Positions 20,161-29,240 of a stretch of 64,000 nucleotides of DNA are shown one piece after another. Origin of the DNA: Lysobacteraceae bacterium (GTDB taxonomy: Bacteria > Pseudomonadota > Gammaproteobacteria > Nevskiales > Nevskiaceae); the NCBI GenBank assembly GCA_013823855.1, contig PNMW01000059.1, positions 62,001 through 126,000 on the forward strand. The letters are read 5' to 3'. Every line of letters starts with the position of its first letter. The first letter of the stretch is position 1. The notes under the pieces were generated by a model. That model made no database searches and was not told the DNA's origin. It saw only the letters and a program-made list of their open reading frames with translations. The position numbers and the translations under genes are program-made.

Positions 20161-20694
20161 GTGCCGAAAGCAGCCCCGAAGAAGTCGCAGCCCGCCGCCG
20201 CCAGCGTGCACAAGAGTGGCTATGCCGCGCCGCCGAAGCCCGAGAAGGGCCGCTTCCGCCAGAAGCGCATCGCCATCATCAAGACCCGCTGGAACGTCGA
20301 GATCGTCGACGCGTTGACCGATGGCGTGGTCAAGTGCCTGAAGGATTGGGGCGTGGCCCCGGCCAAGGTCAAGCACTTCCACGCGCCGGGCGCCTTCGAG
20401 CTGCCGCTGGCGGTGTCGGCGCTGATGGACAGCGGCCACTTCGACGGCGTGGTCGCGCTCGGCGCGGTGATTCGCGGCGACACGCCGCACTTCGATTTCG
20501 TTGCCGGCGAATGCTCGCGCGGCCTGCGCGAGGCTTCGCAGATCTACAAGACCGCGCTCGGCTTCGGCGTGCTGACCGTCAACACCGCCGAGCAGGCCTT
20601 CGAGCGGTGCAAGCCGGGCAAGACCAACAAGGGCTACGAGGCGGCCGCCGCGATGCTGGAAATGATCGCGCTGCTGGATGAAGTCGGTGGCTGA
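20161..20694 (+). CDS. ribH: 6,7-dimethyl-8-ribityllumazine synthase
   Basis: 177 residues from GTG 20161. The N-terminal 35 residues are an Ala/Pro/Lys extension not needed in the family. The core shows FHAPGAFELPLAVSALM and GAVIRGDTPHFDFVAGE with the catalytic His. It joins the RibD and RibB products into lumazine. The 3' end overlaps nusB by 17 bases. Confidence 0.96.
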   Translation: MPKAAPKKSQPAAASVHKSGYAAPPKPEKGRFRQKRIAIIKTRWNVEIVDALTDGVVKCLKDWGVAPAKVKHFHAPGAFELPLAVSALMDSGHFDGVVALGAVIRGDTPHFDFVAGECSRGLREASQIYKTALGFGVLTVNTAEQAFERCKPGKTNKGYEAAAAMLEMIALLDEVGG

Positions 20695-21160
20695 GCCGGG
20701 CAGCCCGCAGGCCGGGCAGGGCGTCAATCCGACCAGCCGTCGCGGCCTGGCCCGCCGGCTGACCGTGCAGGCCTTGTATCAGTGGATCCTGAACCAGACG
20801 GCGCCGGATACCTTGATCAAGGAATTCCGCGAGATGCCGGACGGCTTCGGCCGTGCCGATCCGCAGTATTTCGCCGAGCTGCTGCGCGGCACGGTCGACG
20901 AGGCGGCGGTGCTGACCACGCAGATCGTGCCGCACCTGGACCGGCCGCTGAACCAGCTCGATCCGGTCGAGTACTCGGTGCTGCTGATGGGCGCTTTCGA
21001 GCTGAGCCATCGGCCGGAAGTGCCGTACCGCGTGGTGGTCAACGAAGCGGTCAATCTGGCCAAGGTGTTCGGCGCCGAGGACGGCTACAAGTTCGTCAAC
21101 GGCGTGCTCGACAAGATTGCGCGGCAGACGCGCGTGCACGAGATCAGCGCTGCCGGTTGA
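20678..21160 (+). CDS. nusB: transcription antitermination factor NusB
   Basis: 160 residues: RRLTVQALYQWIL, PLNQLDPVEYSVLLMGAFEL, and YRVVVNEAVNLAKVFG with KFVNGVLDKIA, the standard all-helical NusB signatures. It binds boxA RNA with NusE in ribosomal RNA antitermination. Position between ribH and thiL is the classical order. Confidence 0.97.
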   Translation: MKSVAEPGSPQAGQGVNPTSRRGLARRLTVQALYQWILNQTAPDTLIKEFREMPDGFGRADPQYFAELLRGTVDEAAVLTTQIVPHLDRPLNQLDPVEYSVLLMGAFELSHRPEVPYRVVVNEAVNLAKVFGAEDGYKFVNGVLDKIARQTRVHEISAAG

Positions 21161-21163
21161 GCC

Positions 21164-22159
21164 ATGGATGAGTTCGCACTCATCCGCCGCCACTTCACCG
21201 GCCTGACCGCGGCCGGCGCGACCGGCGTGCGTCTCGGCATCGGTGACGACGCGGCGATCCTGGTGCCGCCATCCGGCCAGGAGCTGCTGATGACCAGTGA
21301 CACCCTGGTCGCCGGCCGGCATTTCCCGCTGCAGACCGCTGCCGCCGACCTCGGCTGGAAGTCGCTGGCGGTGAACCTGTCCGACCTCGCGGCGATGGGG
21401 GCGCAGCCGCTGTGGTTCCTGCTGGCGCTGACCTTGCCGGCGTCCGATGACGACCGCTGGCTCGCCGGCTTTGCCTATGGCCTCGGCCTGCTGGCGCGCG
21501 ACAACGGCATCGCACTGGTCGGCGGCGACACCACCCAGGGGCCGCTGTCGATCACCATCACCGCTGTCGGCAGCGCGCCCGCCGGCATGGCACTGCGTCG
21601 CGATGGCGCGCAGGCCGGCGATGTCGTCTGCGTCACCGGCACGCTGGGCGACGCCGCGCTCGGCCTGCGCCGGCTGGCGCCATTGGCGGATAACGCCTGC
21701 GCGCAGACCGCGCATGACCTCGCCGAACTGCGCGCCCGGCTTGATCGCCCGACGCCGCGGCTGGCCGCCGGACTTGCGTTGCGCGGGCTCGCTAGCGCCG
21801 CCATCGACCTGTCCGACGGCCTCGCCGGCGATCTCGGCCATGTGCTCGCCGCGAGCCGGGTCGGCGCACGGATCGATACCGACGCGCTGCCGATGTCGGC
21901 TGCCTTTGCTCGGCAGGCAGAACCCGCTGAACGGCTGGCCCTGCAAGCGGCCGGTGGCGACGACTACGAACTCTGCGTCTGCGTGCCGGCGGCGCGGCTG
22001 CAGGCAGCGCAGGCGGCCGTCGCGGCTGCCGGCAGTCGCCTGACCGTGATCGGCGAACTCAGTGCGGAACCGGGTCTGCGCTGGCAGCGGCACGGCCAGA
22101 CGATCGATGGCCCGCAGCATGGCTATCGGCATTTCGAGGGCGCTGCGCGGCATGGCTGA
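21164..22159 (+). CDS. thiL: thiamine-monophosphate kinase
   Basis: 331 residues. GIGDDAAIL (Mg-binding), MTSDTLVAGRHFP and GGDTTQGPLSI are the characteristic ThiL motifs, with ATP-binding IDLSDGLAGDLGH at about residue 215. It phosphorylates thiamine monophosphate to the diphosphate cofactor. The stop overlaps the murI start by eight bases. Usually pgpA follows thiL directly; here murI and an esterase-like gene intervene. Confidence 0.96.
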   Translation: MDEFALIRRHFTGLTAAGATGVRLGIGDDAAILVPPSGQELLMTSDTLVAGRHFPLQTAAADLGWKSLAVNLSDLAAMGAQPLWFLLALTLPASDDDRWLAGFAYGLGLLARDNGIALVGGDTTQGPLSITITAVGSAPAGMALRRDGAQAGDVVCVTGTLGDAALGLRRLAPLADNACAQTAHDLAELRARLDRPTPRLAAGLALRGLASAAIDLSDGLAGDLGHVLAASRVGARIDTDALPMSAAFARQAEPAERLALQAAGGDDYELCVCVPAARLQAAQAAVAAAGSRLTVIGELSAEPGLRWQRHGQTIDGPQHGYRHFEGAARHG

Positions 22160-22943
22160 ACCAGCGCCGATCGGCGTCTTCGATTCCGGCCTCGGCGGTC
22201 TGTCGGTGCTGCGCGAGATCGCCGCGAAGCGTCCCGACCTGTCGACGATCTACGTCGCCGATTCCGGGTACTGCCCGTATGGCGCCAAGTCGGCCGACCA
22301 GATTATCGCGCGCGCGGAAGCGATCACCGAATTCCTGCTCGGCCAGGGCGCGCAGCTGATCGTCGTGGCCTGCAATACGGCGACGATCGCCGCAGTGGAA
22401 TACCTGCGCGCGCATTACTCGGTGCCGTTTGTCGGCATGGAGCCGGCAGTGAAGCCGGCGGTGGCGGCAACCCGCTCCGGCGTGATCGGCGTGCTGGCCA
22501 CCGGCGCGGCGCTGGCCGGCGACAAGCTGCATCGCTTGATCGACCGGCACCGCGGCGAGGTCAGGGTGATCACCCAGCCGTGTCCGGGACTGGTCGAGCA
22601 GGTCGAGCACGGCGACCTCGACGGTCCGGAGACCCGGCGCCTGCTGGCCGAGTACGCGCTGCCGCTGGTCGCCGCCGGAGCCGACGTGCTGGTGCTGGGC
22701 TGCACGCATTACCCCTTCCTGCGCGCCACTTTGGCGGATATCGTCCGCACCGGCGTGACTTTGCTGGATACTGGCGAGGCGGTGGCGCGCCGGGTCGACA
22801 GCCTGCTGCCACCGGCGTCGGTCGTGATCGGGGTGCCGACCGCAGCGCGGCGCTGGTTCAGCAGCGGCGATCCGATGCAGATGGAGGCCATCGGCGGTCG
22901 GCTCTGGGGGGCGTCCCTGAGGGCGCAGCCGCTGGTGGCGTGA
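22152..22943 (+). CDS. murI: glutamate racemase
   Basis: 263 residues from ATG 22152. PIGVFDSGLGGLSVL opens the protein, and the two catalytic cysteines lie in VVACNTATIA and VLGCTHYPFLR. It makes D-glutamate for peptidoglycan. An upstream in-frame start at 22062 inside thiL is rejected. The short overlap with thiL suggests it belongs to the same transcript. Confidence 0.96.
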   Translation: MAEPAPIGVFDSGLGGLSVLREIAAKRPDLSTIYVADSGYCPYGAKSADQIIARAEAITEFLLGQGAQLIVVACNTATIAAVEYLRAHYSVPFVGMEPAVKPAVAATRSGVIGVLATGAALAGDKLHRLIDRHRGEVRVITQPCPGLVEQVEHGDLDGPETRRLLAEYALPLVAAGADVLVLGCTHYPFLRATLADIVRTGVTLLDTGEAVARRVDSLLPPASVVIGVPTAARRWFSSGDPMQMEAIGGRLWGASLRAQPLVA

Positions 22944-23070
22944 ACACAAGGCGGCACTGTTTTCGGCTTCTGCTCCGGCCTGCGGCATTCACCGCGCGAG
23001 CTGGGCGCTTTCGTGCTGCGGTCCAGCGATGGGCAGCCGCAGCGTCACACGGATATTCCAGGGGTAGTGC

Positions 23071-24108
23071 GTGAAATCTTTGCGAGTGGCGGTTGCCGCT
23101 TTGGCCATGGCCGCATTGTCGGCCTGCAACGGCAGTTCGAATACCGATGGCGATCCCGGCCCCGGGCCGGGCCCGGGCCCGGGGCCAAGCCCGACGGTGA
23201 CCATCGATCCGGTCAGCGGCTTCCTCAACACCAGCACGCCGATCGAACAGCAGAACGTCAATTCCGGCGCGGCGCCGCTGCGCATCGCGGTGGGCACCAC
23301 GGCGACCTCGGAGACGATCACCGTCGCCGGTACCAGCCGTCGCTACGTGCTGCTGCGGCCGACGGCGCAGCTGTCGAACCCGCCGCTGCTGGTGATGCTG
23401 CATCCCTCGTTCACCTCCGCGGAGACGATGGCAAACACCACCAATGTCTCCGATTACGCGCTGACCCAGGGCTTCTGGGTGGTGCTGCCGCAGTCGCAGT
23501 CCGGCGGCTGGAACGACGACGCCGTGCCCAGCCGTGACGACGATGTGCTGTTCGTCTCCCAGCTGATCGACACGCTGGTTGCCCAGGGCAGCGTCGATCC
23601 GACGCGCGTCTACGCCACCGGATTTTCCAGCGGCGGCTTCATGACCCAGCGCCTGGTCTGCGATCTGCCGGGCAAGATTGCCGCGTTCGCCATCGATGCC
23701 GCGACGATGCGCAATTCGATGGCCGCGACCTGCGGCAGTCCGAGCGTGGTGCGACCGAAGCTCTACTTCCTCGGCACCGCCGACCTGATCGTGGCCTACA
23801 ACGGCGTGTTTCCGGAGATGCCGAACGGCCAGCGCTCCGCCGACGGCACGATGGCGTTCTGGTCCGCCCAGCAGGGCTGTGACGATCCGGTGGTTTCGGC
23901 GCAGCTGCCGGACCGCGCAGCCGATGGCACCCGGGTGACGCGCAATGTCTACGGCGGCTGTCGCGGTGGCACCCGGCTGGAGCTGTACACCATCACCGGC
24001 GGCGGTCACGCCTGGCCGGGCGGTGATTCGTCGCTGTTCGGCGTCACCACGCGTGACATCCAGGCCACCGGCCTGCTCTGGAACTTCTTCAGCGGTTACC
24101 GGCGCTAG
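23071..24108 (+). CDS. PHB-depolymerase/LpqC-like esterase lipoprotein
   Basis: 345 residues from GTG 23071, preceded by AGGGG. Residues 1-19 form a lipoprotein signal (LSAC), followed by a Pro-Gly linker (residues about 28-40). The esterase domain has the nucleophile elbow GFSSGG, a downstream Asp in GTADLIVAY and the His in TGGGHAWPG, so the triad looks complete. Family members are poly-hydroxybutyrate depolymerases or feruloyl-type esterases. The lipid anchor suggests an outer-membrane enzyme. Substrate uncertain. Confidence 0.8.
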   Translation: MKSLRVAVAALAMAALSACNGSSNTDGDPGPGPGPGPGPSPTVTIDPVSGFLNTSTPIEQQNVNSGAAPLRIAVGTTATSETITVAGTSRRYVLLRPTAQLSNPPLLVMLHPSFTSAETMANTTNVSDYALTQGFWVVLPQSQSGGWNDDAVPSRDDDVLFVSQLIDTLVAQGSVDPTRVYATGFSSGGFMTQRLVCDLPGKIAAFAIDAATMRNSMAATCGSPSVVRPKLYFLGTADLIVAYNGVFPEMPNGQRSADGTMAFWSAQQGCDDPVVSAQLPDRAADGTRVTRNVYGGCRGGTRLELYTITGGGHAWPGGDSSLFGVTTRDIQATGLLWNFFSGYRR

Positions 24109-24159
24109 AGGCCGTCACGACATGCCGCCGATTGCCCGCCCGCTGGCTGCCCGACGTTC

Positions 24160-24693
24160 GTGAACCCGAGCGGGAAATCCGCGCGCAACGCCTGGCGGCC
24201 GAAAGCTTCGTTGATCCTGCGTTCGCCGGTGCATCTGCTCGCCTTCGGCTTCGGGATCGGGCTGATGCCGAAGGGGCCGGGCACGGCGGGCACGCTGGTC
24301 GGCATTCCCCTGTTCCTGGCGATGATGGGGCTCAGCCTGCCGTGGTTCGGACTGCTGCTGCTGGTGTTGACACTTTTCGGCTGCTGGCTGTGCGGCGCCT
24401 CCGCGCAGCGTCTCGGCGTGCACGACTACGGCGGCATCGTCTTCGACGAGATCGTCGGCTATGTGGTTGCCGCAGTGCCGCTGCTGCCGGTGCTGGCGCT
24501 GAATCGCCACGATCTGGTGGCCGGCATGGCCGCAGCTTTCGTACTGTTCCGCATTTTCGACATCTGGAAGCCTTGGCCGATCGGCTGGCTCGATGCCCGC
24601 CTGCACGGCGGGGTCGGAATCATGGTTGACGATCTGGTCGCCGGCCTGTTCGCCGCCGCCGTGCTGGCGGCCGGACTGGTGGCGATCGGCTGA
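24160..24693 (+). CDS. pgpA: phosphatidylglycerophosphatase A
   Basis: 177 residues from GTG 24160. LMPKGPGTAGTLVGIPL and FDEIVGYVVA are the conserved PgpA segments, with four membrane helices and RIFDIWKPWPIGWLD. It dephosphorylates phosphatidylglycerophosphate at the inner membrane. The first 20 residues precede the conserved start (SPVHLLAFGFGIGLMP) and are not family-typical, so a slightly later start is possible. Confidence 0.93.
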   Translation: MNPSGKSARNAWRPKASLILRSPVHLLAFGFGIGLMPKGPGTAGTLVGIPLFLAMMGLSLPWFGLLLLVLTLFGCWLCGASAQRLGVHDYGGIVFDEIVGYVVAAVPLLPVLALNRHDLVAGMAAAFVLFRIFDIWKPWPIGWLDARLHGGVGIMVDDLVAGLFAAAVLAAGLVAIG

Positions 24694-24726
24694 GCGCGGC
24701 CGGGTGCCAGGCGGCTGTAATCGGCG

Positions 24727-24825
24727 GCATAATTGGTAAGGTACCGTACTATATACTGTCACCTCGACGGGGCAGCACTGGGATGGTGCAGTGCGATAGC
24801 CGCGTTACAATACGGTAAAGTATTG
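24727..24825 (+). promoter_or_regulatory. AT-rich promoter/operator region upstream of ETF-QO
   Basis: The strip between pgpA and the ETF-QO gene is strikingly AT-rich for this genome. It holds TATACT (24752) and TACAAT (24806), either of which could be a -10 box. A TACCGTA at 24742 and TACGGTA at 24811 form an inverted pair, and each sits in a small dyad (GTACCGTAC; ATACGGTAAAGTAT). This looks like a promoter with two operator sites for a repressor. The regulator is not identifiable here. Confidence 0.5.
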
Positions 24826-24853
24826 ATCCGATTTCCCAGTCCTCGAGTGCGCC

Positions 24854-26512
24854 ATGTCTGTTGAACGCGATGTGATGGAGTACGACGTTGTCATCGTTGG
24901 TGCCGGCCCGGCCGGCCTGTCTGCGGCCTGCCGTCTGAAACAGAAGGCGGCCGAAGCCGGTGGCGAGATTTCTGTCTGCGTGGTCGAGAAGGGCTCGGAA
25001 GTCGGCGCCCATATCTTGTCGGGTGCGGTGTTCGAGCCACGTGCGCTGACCGAGCTGTTCCCGAACTGGAAGGAACTCGGCGCACCGCTGGAAACGCCGG
25101 TGGTCCGCGACGACATCTACCTGTTCCGCAGCGAGACCGCCGCCGTCAAGCTGCCCGGCCTGTTCGTGCCGAAGCCGATGCACAACGAAGGCAACTACAT
25201 CATTTCCCTCGGGAAACTGGTGCGCTGGCTGGGCGCGCAGGCGGAAGGACTGGGTGTCGACATCATCCCTGAGTTCGCAGCGCAAGACGTCATCATCGAA
25301 GGCGGGGTGGTCCGTGGCATCACCATCGGCGACAAGGGTGTCAACCGCCATGGCGAGCAGACCGACAACTTCGCACCGGGCCCGGAAATCCGCGCCAAGT
25401 ACACCTTCTTCGCCGAGGGCTGCCGCGGCCACATCGGCAAGCGTCTGCTGAAGGAATTCCAGCTCGACAAGGATGCCGATCCGCAGCATTACGGCATCGG
25501 CATCAAGGAGCTGTGGAAGGTCGATCCGGCCAAGCACCAGCCGGGTCTGGTCGTCCACGGCGCCGGCTGGCCGCTGGGCCTCGGTTCGGAAGCGACTGGC
25601 GGCTCGTTCCTGTACCACCTCGAGGACAACCAGGTGGTGGTCGGCCTGATCGTCGACCTGTCGTACTCGAATCCCTACCTGTCGCCGTTCGACGAGTTCC
25701 AGCGCTTCAAGCATCACCCGAAGATCGCCGAGCACCTCGAAGGCGGCACGCGCCTGTCGTACGGCGCCCGTGCGATTGCCAAGGGCGGCTTCAACTCGCT
25801 GCCGAAGATGAGCTTCCCGGGCGGCGTGCTGGTCGGCTGCGACCTCGGCACGATGAACTTCTCGAAGATCAAGGGCAGCCACACGGCGATGAAGAGCGGC
25901 ATGCTCGCCGCCGAAGCGGCCGCCAAGGTGCTGCTGGCCGGTACGGAAGGCGGCGACGACCTGACCGGCTACACGGCCGATTTCAAGGCCAGCTGGCTCT
26001 ACGACGAGCTGTACCGCAGCCGCAACTTCGGCCCGGCGATCCACAAGTTCGGCATCCTGTTCGGCGGCGCCTTCAACTGGGTCGACCAGAACCTGTTCGG
26101 CGGCAAGATTCCGCTGACGCTGCATGACACCACGCCGGACCATGCGACCCTGAAGCCGGCCTCGCAGAGCGCGAAGCCGGCCTACCGCAAGCCGGACGGC
26201 AAGCTGTCCTTCGACAAGCTGTCGTCGGTGTTCCTGTCCTCGACGAACCACGAAGAAGAGCAGCCGGTGCACTTGAAGCTGGCCGACGCGACGATCCCGA
26301 TCGCCAGGAACCTGCCGCTGTACGACGAGCCGGCGCAGCGCTACTGCCCGGCCGGCGTCTACGAGGTGATCGGCGAGGGCAGCGACAAGCGCTTCCAGAT
26401 CAACGCCCAGAACTGCGTGCACTGCAAGACCTGCGATATCAAGGACCCGGCGCAGAACATCACCTGGATCGCGCCGGAAGGCTCGGGCGGTCCGAACTAC
26501 GCGGCGATGTAA
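24854..26512 (+). CDS. electron transfer flavoprotein:ubiquinone oxidoreductase
   Basis: 552 residues. The FAD-binding Rossmann motif VVIVGAGPAGLSAACRLKQ begins near residue 15. The C-terminal 4Fe-4S domain has YCPAGVYEV and NCVHCKTCDIKDP, ending IAPEGSGGPNY, as in mitochondrial ETF-QO. It passes electrons from reduced ETF (acyl-CoA and other dehydrogenases) to the quinone pool at the membrane. etfB and etfA lie 0.9 kb downstream on the same strand, separated by a carbonic anhydrase gene and repeats. Confidence 0.97.
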   Translation: MSVERDVMEYDVVIVGAGPAGLSAACRLKQKAAEAGGEISVCVVEKGSEVGAHILSGAVFEPRALTELFPNWKELGAPLETPVVRDDIYLFRSETAAVKLPGLFVPKPMHNEGNYIISLGKLVRWLGAQAEGLGVDIIPEFAAQDVIIEGGVVRGITIGDKGVNRHGEQTDNFAPGPEIRAKYTFFAEGCRGHIGKRLLKEFQLDKDADPQHYGIGIKELWKVDPAKHQPGLVVHGAGWPLGLGSEATGGSFLYHLEDNQVVVGLIVDLSYSNPYLSPFDEFQRFKHHPKIAEHLEGGTRLSYGARAIAKGGFNSLPKMSFPGGVLVGCDLGTMNFSKIKGSHTAMKSGMLAAEAAAKVLLAGTEGGDDLTGYTADFKASWLYDELYRSRNFGPAIHKFGILFGGAFNWVDQNLFGGKIPLTLHDTTPDHATLKPASQSAKPAYRKPDGKLSFDKLSSVFLSSTNHEEEQPVHLKLADATIPIARNLPLYDEPAQRYCPAGVYEVIGEGSDKRFQINAQNCVHCKTCDIKDPAQNITWIAPEGSGGPNYAAM

Positions 26513-26540
26513 TCTGCTGGCCCTGCCCCCACCCGGCCTG

Positions 26541-27203
26541 ATGGCGACCCGTGACATGTCCGAACTGAAGAAGCTGCTGGATCAGAACCGCGCCTGGTCG
26601 CGGAGCATCGAGGAGGCCCAGCCCGGCTTCTTCGCCAGCCTGTCGAAGCAGCAGGTGCCCGAATACCTGTGGATCGGCTGCGCCGACAGCCGCGTGCCGG
26701 CCAACGAGATCATCGGCCTGCCGCCGGGCGGCGTGTTCGTGCACCGCAATATCGCCAACGTGGTGGTGCATACCGATCTGAACTGCCTGTCGGTGCTGCA
26801 GTACTCGGTCGACGTGCTGAAGGTGAAGCACATCCTGGTGGTCGGCCATTACGGCTGCGGCGGTGTGCTGGCGGCGCTGAACGGTACCCGGGTCGGCCTC
26901 GCCGACAACTGGCTGCAGCACGTCCGCGACGTCATCGTGCGCTTCCGCAAGAAGCTCGATGCCGAGCCGGACTTGGCCAAGCGCGGCGACCTGCTGTGCG
27001 AGTTCAACGCGATCTCGCAGGCCGCCCATGTCTGCGAGACGACGATCATCCAGGACGCCTGGGAACGCGGCCAGCCGGTGCAGGTGCACGCCTGGGTCTA
27101 TGGCCTGAAAGATGGGCTGATCCACGAGACCGGCGTCAGCATCGGTGGTGTCGCGGAACTGGACATGCTGCGCAGGAACGGCCTGTTCGGCGACGGTGCC
27201 TGA
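26541..27203 (+). CDS. can: beta-carbonic anhydrase
   Basis: 220 residues from ATG 26541; ATG 26556 (MSELKKLLDQNRAW) may be the true start, since family members begin there. Zinc ligands are visible in WIGCADSRVPANE and VGHYGCGGV. The sequence matches the Can/CynT clade (beta class), which interconverts CO2 and bicarbonate. It sits inside the ETF gene region without an obvious functional link. Repeat copy B begins two bases after its stop codon. Confidence 0.95.
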   Translation: MATRDMSELKKLLDQNRAWSRSIEEAQPGFFASLSKQQVPEYLWIGCADSRVPANEIIGLPPGGVFVHRNIANVVVHTDLNCLSVLQYSVDVLKVKHILVVGHYGCGGVLAALNGTRVGLADNWLQHVRDVIVRFRKKLDAEPDLAKRGDLLCEFNAISQAAHVCETTIIQDAWERGQPVQVHAWVYGLKDGLIHETGVSIGGVAELDMLRRNGLFGDGA

Positions 27204-27205
27204 TC

Positions 27206-27295
27206 ATTGATTCGGCCACGAAATAGCGAGACGGGATGCAGCGCCTGAATTCCAAGCCAGCGTTCGTCCGAGACGGCGCTCGTGGCCGAATCAAT
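27206..27295. repeat. about 90-bp palindrome-ended repeat element, copy B
   Basis: Perfect 16-bp inverted termini: ATTGATTCGGCCACGA at the left and TCGTGGCCGAATCAAT at the right. The first 21 bases are identical to copy A (8874-8962) and the interior aligns with scattered substitutions. No reading frame is carried. It starts directly after the carbonic anhydrase stop codon and could fold into a long imperfect hairpin in the mRNA 3' end. Both copies lie next to gene ends/starts rather than inside genes. Confidence 0.85.
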
Positions 27296-27320
27296 AATGA
27301 AATCAATGCGTTTTTGCTGT

Positions 27321-27406
27321 TGATCCGGCCCTGCGTCTGTCGCGGGCAAGGGCTCCGATCAATCCGGTAGCCGGCTTACGTTCTACTATTTGATGGCCGG
27401 ATCAAG
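27321..27406. repeat. possible degenerate relative of the palindrome-ended repeat
   Basis: TTGATCCGGCC at 27321 and its exact inverse GGCCGGATCAA ending at 27406 bracket 86 bp, almost the same size as copies A and B, whose ends read TTGATTCGGCC. The interior is only loosely similar. It is 25 bp after copy B and upstream of etfB, so the two may form a composite unit. Membership in the same family is an inference. Confidence 0.45.
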
Positions 27407-27445
27407 AACTGTCAATCAACTACTGTGGTTCGCTAGAGAGAGAAG

Positions 27446-28192
27446 ATGAAAGCACTGGTCAGCGTCAAAAGAGTGATCGACTACAACGTTCGCATCCAGG
27501 TCAAGCCGGACGGCTCGGGCGTGGTGGTCGACGGTGTCAAGCACAGCGTCAACCCGTTTGACGAGATCGCGATGGAAGAGGCGGTGCGCCTGAAGGAAAA
27601 GGGCAAGCTGACCGAAATCATCGCCGTCACCGTCGGTGGCGCGAAGTGCGAGGAAACCCTGCGCACCGCGCTGGCCTTCGGCGCCGACCGCGCCGTGCAC
27701 GTCAAGGTCGACGACGAGATCCAGCCGCTGACCGCCGCGAGCGCGCTCGCCGCCGTGTTCAAGAAGGAAGGCGCGGAACTGTTCTTCCTCGGCAAGCAGG
27801 CGATCGACGACGACGCCGCGCAGACCGGCCAGATGGTCGCCGCCCTGCTCGACCTGCCGCAGGCGACGTTCGCCTCCAAGGTGGAAATCGACGGCGGCAA
27901 GGCCACGGTCACCCGTGAAGTCGACGCCGGCCTCGAAACCCTGGAATTCGACCTCCCGGGCATCATCACCACCGACCTCCGCCTCAACGAGCCGCGCTAC
28001 CTCAAGCTGCCGGACATCATGAAGGCGAAGAAGAAGCCGATCGAAGTCGTCGGCCTCGGCGATCTCGGCGTCACTGCCGCCGCCGGCCTGAAGTCGGTCA
28101 AGACCGCCAACCCGCCGAAGCGCTCGAAGGGCGTGATGGTCAAGACGGTCGACGAACTGGTCACCGCGCTCAAGGCCAAGGGCCTGATCTAA
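27446..28192 (+). CDS. etfB: electron transfer flavoprotein beta subunit
   Basis: 248 residues. MKALVSVKRVIDYNVRIQ and VKHSVNPFDEIAMEEAVRLKE open the protein; GKQAIDDDAAQTGQMVAALL is the AMP-binding region; TTDLRLNEPRYLKLPDIMKAKKK is the ETF-beta signature including the recognition loop. It forms a heterodimer with EtfA that collects electrons from acyl-CoA dehydrogenases and delivers them to ETF-QO. etfA follows 28 bases later. Confidence 0.97.
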   Translation: MKALVSVKRVIDYNVRIQVKPDGSGVVVDGVKHSVNPFDEIAMEEAVRLKEKGKLTEIIAVTVGGAKCEETLRTALAFGADRAVHVKVDDEIQPLTAASALAAVFKKEGAELFFLGKQAIDDDAAQTGQMVAALLDLPQATFASKVEIDGGKATVTREVDAGLETLEFDLPGIITTDLRLNEPRYLKLPDIMKAKKKPIEVVGLGDLGVTAAAGLKSVKTANPPKRSKGVMVKTVDELVTALKAKGLI

Positions 28193-28220
28193 GCGTCTTC
28201 CCATTTTCAGGAGCATTCCC

Positions 28221-29165
28221 GTGAGCAAGATTCTCGTCATCGGCCAGCACGCCGACGGCAAGCTGAACAGCGGTATCGCCAAGGTCGTCAACGCGGCGAA
28301 AGGCATCGGCGGTGAGATTCACGTCGCCGTGTTCGCCAACGACGGCGCGGCCGTTGCCGCCCAGGCTGCGGCCCTCGACGGCGTCGCCAAGGTGCTGGTC
28401 GTCGACCGCGCCGGCAACGACGACTACGTCGCCAGCGCCATCGCCCCGCAGATCGTCGCGCTGACCCAGAGCGGCGGCTACAGCCACGTGCTGGCCGCCG
28501 GCACCACCAGCGGCAAGGACTTCCTGCCGCGCGTCGCCGCCAAGCTCGGCGTCCAGCAGGTGTCGGACATCATGGCCGTGCACTCGGCGACCAGCTTCGA
28601 TCGCCCGATCTACGCCGGCAACGCGATCCTGACCGTCGAGGCCCCGGCCGCGCCGGCGATCGTCGCCACCGTCCGTCTGGCCTCGTTCCAGGCCACCGGC
28701 GCTGCTGCTGCCGCCGCGCCGATCGAGAAGATCAGCGTCGATGCGGTGATCCCGGGCCACACCCGCTTCGTCAAGCTGGAAGCGCAGAAGAGCGAGCGTC
28801 CGGAACTGCAGAGCGCCAACCGTGTCGTCTCCGGCGGCCGTGCGCTGGGTTCAAGCGAGAACTTCGAGATCATCTACAAGCTGGCCGACAAGCTGAAGGC
28901 CGGCGTCGGCGCCAGCCGCGCGGCGGTCGACTCGGGCTACGTGCCGAACGACATGCAGGTCGGCCAGACCGGCAAGATCATCGCCCCTGAGCTGTATTTC
29001 GCGATCGGCATCTCGGGCGCGATCCAGCATCTCGCCGGCATCAAGGACGCCCGCACCATCGTCGCCATCAACAAGGATCCGGAAGCGCCGATCTTCGAAG
29101 TGGCGGACTACGGTCTGGTCGGTGACCTGTTCGCGATCGTGCCGGAACTCGAAGCCAAGGCCTGA
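28221..29165 (+). CDS. etfA: electron transfer flavoprotein alpha subunit
   Basis: 314 residues from GTG 28221 after a CAGGAG ribosome site. The C-terminal FAD domain shows [53 protein letters not shown] and [21 protein letters not shown], all standard for EtfA. Partner of EtfB. A terminator hairpin 31 bases after the stop closes the etfBA unit. Confidence 0.97.
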   Translation: MSKILVIGQHADGKLNSGIAKVVNAAKGIGGEIHVAVFANDGAAVAAQAAALDGVAKVLVVDRAGNDDYVASAIAPQIVALTQSGGYSHVLAAGTTSGKDFLPRVAAKLGVQQVSDIMAVHSATSFDRPIYAGNAILTVEAPAAPAIVATVRLASFQATGAAAAAAPIEKISVDAVIPGHTRFVKLEAQKSERPELQSANRVVSGGRALGSSENFEIIYKLADKLKAGVGASRAAVDSGYVPNDMQVGQTGKIIAPELYFAIGISGAIQHLAGIKDARTIVAINKDPEAPIFEVADYGLVGDLFAIVPELEAKA

Positions 29166-29196
29166 TTGCAGCAACCCGCATCGCGTTGAACCACGG

Positions 29197-29225
29197 AGGC
29201 CGGGCAACCGGCCTTCGTCTTTTCC
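29197..29225 (+). terminator. terminator after etfBA
   Basis: AGGCCGG, GCAA loop and CCGGCCT form a perfect 7-bp stem, followed by TCGTCTTTT. It lies between etfA and the reductase gene, whose start codon is at 29241, so that gene may need its own promoter or read-through. Confidence 0.7.
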
Positions 29226-29240
29226 GCAGCAGGGAAAAAC

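Noticed and set aside
17275..20694. An FMN riboswitch for the riboflavin genes
   Set aside because: The genes overlap or nearly touch each other, and I see no RFN-type conserved stems upstream of nrdR, ribD or ribBA in this window.
22944..23070. Gap between murI and the esterase gene as a small RNA or terminator
   Set aside because: No stable hairpin with a T tract and no promoter-like pair was found.
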